Shown in pieces: positions 7,566 to 13,263 of a stretch of 14,325 nucleotides of DNA. This DNA comes from CAZLIC01 sp964559535 (lineage in GTDB: Bacteria > Pseudomonadota > Alphaproteobacteria > Rhodobacterales > Rhodobacteraceae): assembly GCA_964559535.1 (NCBI GenBank), contig CAZLIC010000096.1, forward strand, positions 1 to 14,325, read 5' to 3'. The translations under genes and the position numbers were made by a program. How positions within the stretch are numbered: the first letter of the stretch is position 1; every line of letters starts with the position of its first letter. The notes beneath the pieces were generated by a model, which was not told where the DNA came from, did no database searches, and saw only the letters and a list, made by a program, of their open reading frames with translations.

Positions 7566-8699
7566 ATGGCACAGTTGAAATGGGGCCTCATCGGCGGCGG
7601 CGAAGGCAGCCAGATCGGGCCGGCGCACCGGCTGGGCGCACTGGCCGATGGCCATTTTGAACTGACCGCCGGCGCGCTCGACCACCGCCCCGAGGCCGGG
7701 CGCGACTATGCCATGCGCCTTGGCGTGGCCGCAGACCGCGCCTATGGCGACTGGACCGAGATGCTGGCCGGCGAGCGTAACCGCCCCGACCGGGTGGATC
7801 TTGTGACCGTGGCCACGCCGAATGCCACGCATTTCGAGATCACACGGGCGTTTCTCGAGGCGGGCTTCAACGTGCTGTGCGAAAAGCCGATGACCGTAAC
7901 GGTCGAGGAAGGCGAAGAGATCGTCCGCATCGCCGCAAAGACCGGCAAGATCTGCGCGGTGAACTACTGCTATTCGGCCTATCCGATGGTCCGTCAGGCA
8001 CGAGCGATGGTGCGCAATGGCGATATCGGCCGCGTGCGGCTGGTGGTGACCAACTTCAGCCACGGCCACCACGGCGATGCGACGGACGCCGAAAACCCGC
8101 GCGTGCGCTGGCGCTATGACCCGGCGATGGCGGGCGTGTCGGGCCAGTTCGCCGACTGCGGCATCCATGCGCTGCACATGGCAAGCTTCATCTGTGATGA
8201 CGAAGTGGAAAAGCTTTCGGCCGATTTCGCGTCGACCATTGCCAGCCGGGTGCTGGAAGATGACGCGATGGTGAACTTCCGGATGTCCAAGGGCACGGTA
8301 GGCCGACTTTGGACGTCGTCCGTGGCAATCGGGCGCCAGCACGGGTTCGAGATTCAAGTGTTCGGCGAAACCGGCGGGTTCCGCTGGGCATCAGAGCAGC
8401 CGAACCAGCTGATCTATACCCCTGTCGGCGGGCGCACACAGATCATGGAAAAGGGCGAATCCGGGCTTTATGACGAGGCAAAGCGCCTGTCGCGCGTCTC
8501 TATCGCGCACCCCGAGGGCTTTCCGCTGGCGGTGGCGAACATCTACTGCGACATGGCCGATGCCATTCGCGGCATCGCCCGCGACGGTTTGCCCAACGCG
8601 ATTGCAGGCACACGGTCGATGGCGGCGGTGCATGCCTCTGTCGCGTCGGCCAAGGCCGGTGGCGCCTGGGTTGATGCCCGCCCGCCGATGTTCCGCTGA
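7566..8699 (+). CDS. Gfo/Idh/MocA family NAD(P)-dependent oxidoreductase (second)
   Basis: A 377-residue oxidoreductase of the same superfamily as the first gene of this operon but clearly divergent from it. The Rossmann segment is GLIGGGEGSQIGPAH (7-21), the catalytic lysine is in CEKPMT (105-110), and Asp197 and His201 in ADCGIH form the DxxxH pair. The GGGEGSQIG insertion in the nucleotide-binding loop is unlike the GGGYMG of the first enzyme, suggesting different substrate or cofactor handling. The ATG directly follows the stop of the TIM-barrel gene with no gap, and AGGGGG inside the end of that gene is the ribosome binding site. The gene ends 4 bp from the stop of the convergent lacI-type gene. 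It may act as inositol/inosose dehydrogenase or as the closing reductase of an oxidise-eliminate-hydrate-reduce route. Confidence 0.9.
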   Translation: MAQLKWGLIGGGEGSQIGPAHRLGALADGHFELTAGALDHRPEAGRDYAMRLGVAADRAYGDWTEMLAGERNRPDRVDLVTVATPNATHFEITRAFLEAGFNVLCEKPMTVTVEEGEEIVRIAAKTGKICAVNYCYSAYPMVRQARAMVRNGDIGRVRLVVTNFSHGHHGDATDAENPRVRWRYDPAMAGVSGQFADCGIHALHMASFICDDEVEKLSADFASTIASRVLEDDAMVNFRMSKGTVGRLWTSSVAIGRQHGFEIQVFGETGGFRWASEQPNQLIYTPVGGRTQIMEKGESGLYDEAKRLSRVSIAHPEGFPLAVANIYCDMADAIRGIARDGLPNAIAGTRSMAAVHASVASAKAGGAWVDARPPMFR

Positions 8700-8703
8700 C
8701 GGC

Positions 8704-9705
8704 TTAGCGCGGAGCGGCGCGCAGCGTCTGCCGCTCGATCAGTTCACATGGAAACAGCCGCACTTCGGGCGGCTGTTCCGGTGACTGGATGCTGGCAACG
8801 ACAAGGTCGATAGCCGCAGAAATGATGTGCGCCACCGGCTGGCGAATGGTCGTCAGGCCCATGATGTGCCAGCGCGCCATTTCCATGTCGTTCAGCCCGA
8901 TCAGGCCGATGTCGCCCGGAACCGAAAGCCCCGCCGCGGCAATCGCCCCCATCGCCCCGGCGGCCAGCAGGTCATCGCCGCAGAAATAGGCCTCGGCGGG
9001 CCCCGCAGCCAGCAGCCGCGCCATGGCTGCCTGCCCGTCGTCATGGGTATAGCCGTTGGCATAGCTGACACCCACATCGACCACCCCGCGCGCCGCCAGC
9101 GCCGCCAGGAATCCCGCCGCACGGTCCTGTGTCGAGGTGGCGGCCTGCGGCCCCCCGAGGAACCCCACCCGACGATAGCCGCGCGCCAACAACGCCTCGG
9201 CTGCCATCCGTCCGCAGGCCGCATTGTCAATGCCCACCACATGCACCACCGGTGCCGCCGAACTGCGCCCGAAGGCATGCACCACCGGCATGCCCGCGGC
9301 ACGAAACGATTCGGCAAAGCTGGCCGGAAGGGTGGACGACGCCACGATCACCCCATCCACCGAGTATTGCCGCAGCATGCGCAGCGACGCGGCAGGGTCG
9401 GTCGCGCCGCTCAGGTTCACCACCAGCGGCCGCAATCCGCGGTCCTGCAGGCCGCGGGTGAACAGGTCGAACACCTCCAGGATGACCGGGTTGCGAAAGT
9501 TGTTGGCGATCAGCCCGATCAGCTGCGTGCGGCCTGTCGTCAGGCTGGAGGCCAGCGCATTGGGCGCATAGCCCAGGTCGCGCGCCGCCGTCTCGACCCG
9601 CATGCGCGTCTTGGTCGAGACCGAGGCGCCTGCCGTGAAAGTGCGCGACACCGCCGAGCGCGACACGCCCGCCCGCAGCGCCACATCCTTCAGCGTGACC
9701 GCCAT
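8704..9705 (-). CDS. LacI-family transcriptional regulator, probable repressor of the iol-type cluster
   Basis: A 333-residue LacI/GalR regulator. The N-terminal helix-turn-helix (about 4-23, TLKDVALRAGVSRSAVSRTF) is followed by the hinge region YAPNALASSLTTGRT (46-60), which reaches into the operator minor groove. A periplasmic-binding-protein-like sensor domain begins at IGLIANNF (63-70) and includes DGVIVASS, a GYRRVGFLGG segment and DIGLIGLNDMEMARW near the end. The ATG at 9705 is chosen because the HTH starts two residues later and GGGGA lies upstream; a TTG at 9717 would add only four residues. It is convergent with the second oxidoreductase, sharing only a 4-bp gap, which places it at the far end of the cluster it likely controls through TTGCAACCGGTTGCAA. 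The effector is unknown, presumably the substrate or an intermediate. Confidence 0.93.
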   Translation of the reverse strand: MAVTLKDVALRAGVSRSAVSRTFTAGASVSTKTRMRVETAARDLGYAPNALASSLTTGRTQLIGLIANNFRNPVILEVFDLFTRGLQDRGLRPLVVNLSGATDPAASLRMLRQYSVDGVIVASSTLPASFAESFRAAGMPVVHAFGRSSAAPVVHVVGIDNAACGRMAAEALLARGYRRVGFLGGPQAATSTQDRAAGFLAALAARGVVDVGVSYANGYTHDDGQAAMARLLAAGPAEAYFCGDDLLAAGAMGAIAAAGLSVPGDIGLIGLNDMEMARWHIMGLTTIRQPVAHIISAAIDLVVASIQSPEQPPEVRLFPCELIERQTLRAAPR

Positions 9706-9744
9706 TCCTGTCCCCAACCTTTCCGCCCGCCCCGTTGCCCGCGC

Positions 9745-9772
9745 AGTCTACATGCCCTATCGGCAAGGGAAA
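9745..9772 (-). promoter_or_regulatory. Weak candidate promoter for the lacI-type gene
   Basis: On the minus strand TTTCCC (9772-9767) is followed after 16 bp by TAGACT (9750-9745), a 4-of-6 match to the -10 consensus with a poor -35. It lies about 40 bp before the start codon and just after the rpsO terminator, the expected place for an independent promoter. No copy of the TTGCAACC palindrome is nearby, so autoregulation through the same site is not evident. Confidence 0.22.
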
Positions 9773-9792
9773 CCTGGCCGCAGCAAGGCAAA

Positions 9793-9816
9793 CGCCCGCA
9801 CCTTTCGGCGCGGGCG
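9793..9816 (-). terminator. Intrinsic terminator of rpsO
   Basis: Read on the minus strand, CGCCCGCGCC, a GAAA tetraloop and GGTGCGGGCG form a 10-bp stem with one G-U pair, followed by GTTTGCCTT. The hairpin begins 27 bp after the rpsO stop codon and separates rpsO from the lacI-type gene. The T-tract is short, so termination may be partial. Confidence 0.7.
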
Positions 9817-9842
9817 TCCATTCCATTGCGCTGCACGCGCAA

Positions 9843-10112
9843 TCAGCGGCGCAGACCCAGCCGGGAAATGACCGAGGCATAACGCGCCTCGTCCGTCTTC
9901 TTCAGATAGTCCAGCAGCTTGCGGCGCTGGGCGACCAGCATCAGCAGGCCGCGGCGGGAATGGTTGTCCTTCAGGTGGGTCTTGAAGTGTTCCGTCAGTG
10001 TGGCAATGCGCGACGAAAGGATCGCAACCTGCACCTCCGGCGAACCGGTGTCGCCGGGCTTGGTTGCGTAGTCCTTGATCAGCCTGGCCTTCTCTTCGAC
10101 CGAGATCGACAT
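9843..10112 (-). CDS. rpsO: 30S ribosomal protein S15
   Basis: S15 is a primary 16S rRNA-binding protein of the small subunit platform. The 89-residue product has the standard length and hallmark segments: GDTGSPEVQVA (20-30), a HLKDNHSRRGLL stretch (46-57), and RRKLLDYLKK (63-72) ending in RLGLRR. The ATG at 10112 has a strong AAGGAG ribosome binding site. A terminator lies downstream. In many bacteria rpsO precedes pnp and S15 represses its own translation; here pnp is not immediately downstream, which is common in Rhodobacterales genomes. I did not resolve a convincing S15-binding pseudoknot in the leader. Confidence 0.98.
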   Translation of the reverse strand: MSISVEEKARLIKDYATKPGDTGSPEVQVAILSSRIATLTEHFKTHLKDNHSRRGLLMLVAQRRKLLDYLKKTDEARYASVISRLGLRR

Positions 10113-10267
10113 CGTGGTCTCCTTTTCCTTGGGGTGACAGCCATGGCCGGGATGTCGTCCAGCCAGGCTCGGGCCGCCCTTGCGGACGGATGCGCGCGCT
10201 TAAGGCAAATCCGTCGCAAAGAAAAGCCGGAATCGTCGCCTGACGCTGTCCTTGACGGAATGCACGG
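10113..10267. other. rpsO leader / intergenic region
   Basis: This is most of the 234-bp divergent gap between rpsO and the RTX-like gene. It contains the rpsO ribosome binding site and presumably its promoter and untranslated leader on the minus strand, but I could not identify a clear -35/-10 pair for rpsO. Minus-strand frames crossing it are antisense to the RTX gene and show no family features. Confidence 0.3.
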
Positions 10268-10296
10268 GTGACACGGCGGCCGGAATCTGATATTTT
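10268..10296 (+). promoter_or_regulatory. Candidate promoter of the RTX-like gene
   Basis: GTGACA (10268-10273, 5 of 6 to the -35 consensus) is followed after exactly 17 bp by TATTTT (10291-10296, 4 of 6 to the -10). The predicted start near 10303 leaves a leader of about 45 nt before the ATG at 10347. This AT-rich island stands out against the surrounding GC-rich sequence. Confidence 0.45.
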
Positions 10297-10309
10297 CTCG
10301 ATGTATCAG
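10287..10309. promoter_or_regulatory. Inverted repeat across the -10 region of the RTX-like gene
   Basis: CTGATA (10287-10292) and TATCAG (10304-10309) form a perfect 6-bp inverted repeat with an 11-bp spacer that brackets the candidate -10 and start site. The centre-to-centre spacing of 17 bp puts the half-sites on roughly opposite or adjacent helical faces, plausible for a dimeric regulator. The regulator is unknown and chance is possible. Confidence 0.3.
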
Positions 10310-10346
10310 TTGGTTGACGGTACTCTTGGTTAACGGCGGGGATGTG

Positions 10347-11285
10347 ATGCTGACAATCCTGGGGCTTTTCGGGGCCATCGCAGCGGCGGGTGTGGCGGTG
10401 GACGCGGTGATGGGCAGCGTCACGGCCGCGCGCGGTGCCGACAGCGATGACGACCGCGGCGCGCTGTCATCGGACGATCCGGCGCCTGCCCCGCAGGACC
10501 TTGAGCTGTCGGGGGGCGCGGGCGGCGACCTGTTGTCGGGTGAGGGCGGCGACGACACCCTGCGCGGCGGCACCGGCGATGACCTGCTGACCGGCCGCGG
10601 CGGTGCCGACTCGCTGGCCGGCGGCGGTGACGAAGACGCGATGTGGGGTGACGCGGGCAATGACTTGCTGCTTGGCCAGCAGGGCCGCGACCGAATTGAG
10701 GGCGGCGACGGCGACGACAGTGCCGCGGGCGGCAGCGGCGACGATACGCTTTCGGGCCAGGAAGGCGATGACAGCCTGACCGGTGGCGCGGGCAACGACA
10801 CGCTGCTGGGCGGCAATGGCAGTGACACCGCCCGCGCGGGCAGCGGCGATGACTGGGCGGCGGGCGGCCCGGGGGCCGACGGCCTGCACGGCGGCAGCGG
10901 GGCCGATACGCTGGACGGCAACGCGGGGGACGACGCGCTGTGGGGCAATGACGACAGCACCGCCGACTTCCTGAATGGCGGCGACGGCAACGACCGTCTG
11001 ATCGCCGGGCGGGGCGACATGGCGCATGGCGGCGCCGGGGCAGATCTCTTTGCCGTGGCGGGCAATGGCCCGGCCACCATCGCCGATTTCGCATCGGACG
11101 AGGACACGCTGGTGGTGGTGTACGATCCTGCCGCACATCCCGCCCCCGTCATTTCGGTGGACACGAACCCCGCGGGTGATGCGCTGATCCTGCTGGACGG
11201 TCGCTTGCTGGCCACCGTCACCGGCGGCGCCGGGCTTTCGCCCGCCGACATCGCCCTGATGCCGCAAGATCAGCTGGCCGCCTGA
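10347..11285 (+). CDS. RTX-like calcium-binding repeat protein with N-terminal hydrophobic segment
   Basis: A 312-residue acidic protein. Residues 1-25 are hydrophobic (MLTILGLFGAIAAAG) and look like a membrane anchor or uncleaved signal. A short acidic linker (31-54) follows, then about 19 glycine/aspartate nonapeptides of the GGxGxDxLx type from about 56 to 235, for example GGTGDDLLT and GGAGNDTLL, which would fold as a calcium-loaded beta-roll. The last 75 residues (IADFASDEDTLVVVYD onward) resemble the C-terminal cap found after such repeats in Rhodobacterales proteins. The ATG at 10347 is chosen over the TTG at 10314 because GGCGGGGA precedes it and the hydrophobic segment begins at once. 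No type I secretion genes are adjacent. Function is unknown: a cell-surface or adhesion-type role is possible. The end overlaps the convergent hydrolase gene by 16 bp. Confidence 0.85.
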   Translation: MLTILGLFGAIAAAGVAVDAVMGSVTAARGADSDDDRGALSSDDPAPAPQDLELSGGAGGDLLSGEGGDDTLRGGTGDDLLTGRGGADSLAGGGDEDAMWGDAGNDLLLGQQGRDRIEGGDGDDSAAGGSGDDTLSGQEGDDSLTGGAGNDTLLGGNGSDTARAGSGDDWAAGGPGADGLHGGSGADTLDGNAGDDALWGNDDSTADFLNGGDGNDRLIAGRGDMAHGGAGADLFAVAGNGPATIADFASDEDTLVVVYDPAAHPAPVISVDTNPAGDALILLDGRLLATVTGGAGLSPADIALMPQDQLAA

Positions 11286-12169
11286 CTGAAGAACGGCAGA
11301 TACGCCTGCAGCACCGCCTGCGGATCTTCCTCGGGCACGAAGTGGCCGCAGTCGCAGGCGCTGTCGGTGACCTGCGCCGCCCAGGCACGCCACAGCGCCG
11401 CTGGGTTGCCGGTGCGGGCGGGAAATCCGTGGCGGCTCCACAGGAAATGCAGGGGCGCCGCAATGCGGTGCCCGGCGGCACGGTCGGCCTCGTCATCTTC
11501 GCGGTCTGGACCGGCACCCGACCGATAGTCGGCGCACATGGCGTGGCAGCGGGCCGGGTCGGACATCTGCGCGCGATAGGACATCAGCTGCGCCGGGGCA
11601 AAGGGCGCCAGCGACCGCGCCGCCGTCCACCCCGCCAGAACCCAGTCCAGCCAGCCCACCGGATCGGCCCCGATCATCCGTTCGGGCAGCGGCGCGGGCT
11701 GGGCCAGAAACGTCCAGTGCCAGGCCGCCATCCCCAGCCCGTGCCCCCAGTTGGCCCAGTAGTCCGCCGTGGTGGCAATCTCGATGATCCCCAGCCGCCG
11801 CACCCGCGCCGGATGGTCCAGCGCCATCCGGTAGGCCACCCGCGCCCCCCGGTCATGCCCCAGCACATGCGCCGCGCCGATCCCCAGTGCATCCAGCAGC
11901 GCCACCACATCGCGCGCCATCTGGCGTTTCGAATAGGTGCGGTGTGCGGCGTCATCGGGCGGCGCGTCGCTGGCGCCATAGCCGCGCAGGTCGGGGACAA
12001 TCACGTCGAAATGCTGCGCCAGCACGGGGGCCACACGGTGCCAGCACAGCCCGTTCTGCGGATACCCGTGCAGCAGCACCAGCGGCACACCCTGACCGGC
12101 CCGCTGCACCGACAGCATCACCCCGTCCCCCCGCCGCGCTGCCCGATGAAACCCCGGAATGCTGTTCAT
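11270..12169 (-). CDS. Alpha/beta hydrolase, fluoroacetate dehalogenase-like
   Basis: A 299-residue cytoplasmic alpha/beta hydrolase closest in motif pattern to haloacetate (fluoroacetate) dehalogenases. HGYPQNG (34-40) gives the oxyanion loop, and GHDRGARVAYRMALDHP (104-120) holds the nucleophile Asp106 with Arg107 and Arg110, the carboxylate-binding arginines of the family. His151-Trp152 (WHWTFLAQP) and Tyr215 match the halide-binding triad, and His276 in CGHF is the catalytic histidine. These positions keep the same spacing as in the Rhodopseudomonas enzyme RPA1163 (Asp110, Arg111, Arg114, His155, Trp156, Tyr219, His280). The third catalytic residue, Asp134 there, is Glu130 here. The ATG at 12169 has AGGGGGG upstream and follows the regulator's stop by 11 bp. 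Activity on organofluorine, chloroacetate or an epoxide/ester is not decided by sequence. Confidence 0.85.
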   Translation of the reverse strand: MNSIPGFHRAARRGDGVMLSVQRAGQGVPLVLLHGYPQNGLCWHRVAPVLAQHFDVIVPDLRGYGASDAPPDDAAHRTYSKRQMARDVVALLDALGIGAAHVLGHDRGARVAYRMALDHPARVRRLGIIEIATTADYWANWGHGLGMAAWHWTFLAQPAPLPERMIGADPVGWLDWVLAGWTAARSLAPFAPAQLMSYRAQMSDPARCHAMCADYRSGAGPDREDDEADRAAGHRIAAPLHFLWSRHGFPARTGNPAALWRAWAAQVTDSACDCGHFVPEEDPQAVLQAYLPFFSQAAS

Positions 12170-12180
12170 GGCGCCCCCCT

Positions 12181-12717
12181 TCAGCCCCGCGCGGCCCGCG
12201 CCACCGGGCCTGCCTCTGGCGGCGGACGGATCGTCCCTTCATCACGCATCAGGTCGTCGATGAACAGCGACAGCAGCTGCGGCCGCCCCGTCACCCCGGC
12301 CTTGCGATAGATCGCCGCGGTCTGCGCCTTGACCGTGCCCTCGCTGGTACCGCGCAGCCCGGCGATCTCGGCGGTGCTCATGCCCTTGATGGCAAACAGC
12401 GCCACGTCCGCCTCGGCCGGGGTCAGCCCCCATTCGGCGAACCGCTGCTGCAGCAGGTCGGCGAAGGCACCCGAGGCGCGGCGTAACGCGTCCTCGGCCC
12501 TTTTCTGCGCCTGCGAAGACCGGTGCAGCGCCACCGCCCCCAGCACCAGCCCCAGCACCAGCCCCAGCGCCGCACCGATTTCCATCAGCTCGCGGTTCCG
12601 CCAGCTGACCGGCGTTACGCGCAGCCCCAGCACCGACACCACGATGTCCGAGACGAAGAAGAACGCGCACATCGCCTGCACCAGCAAGATGGCGCCTATG
12701 ATCCAGCGGCGCGTCAT
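12181..12717 (-). CDS. Membrane-anchored LuxR-type helix-turn-helix regulator
   Basis: A 178-residue protein with two predicted membrane spans (about 5-30 and 47-64) separated by a short, probably periplasmic loop of about 15 residues. A basic/polar linker (65-92) that could be helical follows, then a C-terminal GerE/LuxR-type HTH: LTPAEADVALFAIKGMSTAE (98-117), then TSEGTVKAQTAAIYRKAGV (124-142). The expected topology puts the HTH in the cytoplasm. There is no receiver, PAS or autoinducer-binding domain, so any signal must act through the membrane part. The gene lies 21 bp downstream of the second PepSY-like gene and 11 bp upstream of the hydrolase gene on the same strand, suggesting co-transcription. 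Family membership of the HTH is clear; DNA target and signal are unknown. Confidence 0.85.
   Translation of the reverse strand: MTRRWIIGAILLVQAMCAFFFVSDIVVSVLGLRVTPVSWRNRELMEIGAALGLVLGLVLGAVALHRSSQAQKRAEDALRRASGAFADLLQQRFAEWGLTPAEADVALFAIKGMSTAEIAGLRGTSEGTVKAQTAAIYRKAGVTGRPQLLSLFIDDLMRDEGTIRPPPEAGPVARAARG
12539..12568. repeat. 12-bp tandem repeat inside the second membrane span of the LuxR-type gene
   Basis: CCCAGCACCAGC occurs twice in a row (12539-12550, 12551-12562) and is followed by a half copy CCCAGC (12563-12568). On the coding strand it encodes LGLV LGLV LGA in the second membrane span. An in-frame 12-bp unit changes span length by four residues per copy without breaking the frame. 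Confidence 0.7.
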
Positions 12718-12738
12718 ACAGGCAATACGTTTGTCGGA

Positions 12739-13170
12739 TCAGCCATTGTCGCCGCCCCGGCCCCGCCCCTTGCCGCCGTCATCGTCGCTGTCCTCATCGC
12801 TGTCGTCGCTGCCGCTGCCGGAGTTGTCATCTTCTCCGTCACCGTCATCCTGATCGTCGTCGCGCTTGCCAGAAGAAGACGCTTCGCCGCCCAGCAGACC
12901 CGACGACGCGCCGGCCTCGGCCACCCGGGGAATCCACAGGTCGCGCAAAATCTCGCCGGTCGCCGGGTTCACGATGATCTCGCGGCTGGCGTCGCGGCTG
13001 TCGGCCACAATCCGCGTGCGGCCCAGCAGCGTCTGTTCGACCGCGATGTCCGAATACCCCAGCGCCCGCAGATCGCGCAGGATGCGCTCGACCATGGGGT
13101 CCGCGGCGAAAACCGGAATGCCCGCCAACAGGGCAGGCAACACCAGTACCATCAGTCGGCGGCAAAACAT
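12739..13170 (-). CDS. Exported PepSY-like protein with acidic, low-complexity C-terminal tail (second copy)
   Basis: A 143-residue protein with a Sec-type signal peptide (MFCRRLMVLVLPALLAGIPVFA, cleavage around 22-23). A PepSY-like domain of about 55 residues (26-80) shows the alpha-beta pattern of VERILRDLRALGYSDIAVEQ, then TRIVADS and EIIVNPATGEILRD. Residues 95-143 are low complexity: Asp/Glu/Ser-rich followed by GGKGRGRGGDNG. It shares this layout with the next gene upstream (13264-13725), so the two look like diverged tandem duplicates. PepSY domains are known as inhibitory or binding domains of secreted proteases and of periplasmic proteins; the acidic tail could bind calcium or other cations, which is inference. 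The start at 13170 gives a complete signal peptide. The membrane LuxR-type regulator follows after 21 bp. Confidence 0.8.
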   Translation of the reverse strand: MFCRRLMVLVLPALLAGIPVFAADPMVERILRDLRALGYSDIAVEQTLLGRTRIVADSRDASREIIVNPATGEILRDLWIPRVAEAGASSGLLGGEASSSGKRDDDQDDGDGEDDNSGSGSDDSDEDSDDDGGKGRGRGGDNG

Positions 13171-13208
13171 CTTGGGCGTCCTGTCCTTGGGGGCGCAGTA
13201 TCGGCCAG

Positions 13209-13238
13209 CGGGAAAGCTGCGGCAAGGCAGCTTTCCCG
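13209..13238. other. Perfect 12-bp stem-loop between the two PepSY-like genes
   Basis: CGGGAAAGCTGC (13209-13220) and GCAGCTTTCCCG (13227-13238) are exact inverted repeats with a 6-nt loop. The structure lies between the stop of the upstream PepSY-like gene and the start of the next, and no T-tract follows on either strand. It is therefore more likely an RNA-processing or mRNA-stabilising intercistronic hairpin, or an attenuator, than a standard intrinsic terminator. Confidence 0.75.
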
Positions 13239-13263
13239 GTTCGCATCGGCCCGGCGCGACGGC

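Noticed and set aside
6504..8357. 617-codon minus-strand frame opposite the TIM-barrel and second oxidoreductase genes
   Set aside because: Histidine/arginine/glycine-rich translation with no domain pattern, fully antisense to two well supported genes.
9825..9843. ATTGCGC-TGCAC-GCGCAAT inverted repeat at the rpsO stop codon as an operator
   Set aside because: It overlaps the last bases of rpsO and precedes its terminator; it is more likely chance or part of the 3' structure than a binding site.
10347..11230. Periodic DNA in the RTX-like gene considered as a CRISPR or satellite array
   Set aside because: Repeat units are 27 bp, degenerate and in frame, encoding nonapeptides; there are no constant repeats with unique spacers.
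10079..11251. 390-codon minus-strand serine/proline-rich frame over the RTX-like gene
   Set aside because: It is the reverse reading of the Gly/Asp repeats; its apparent repetitiveness comes from the real gene on the plus strand.
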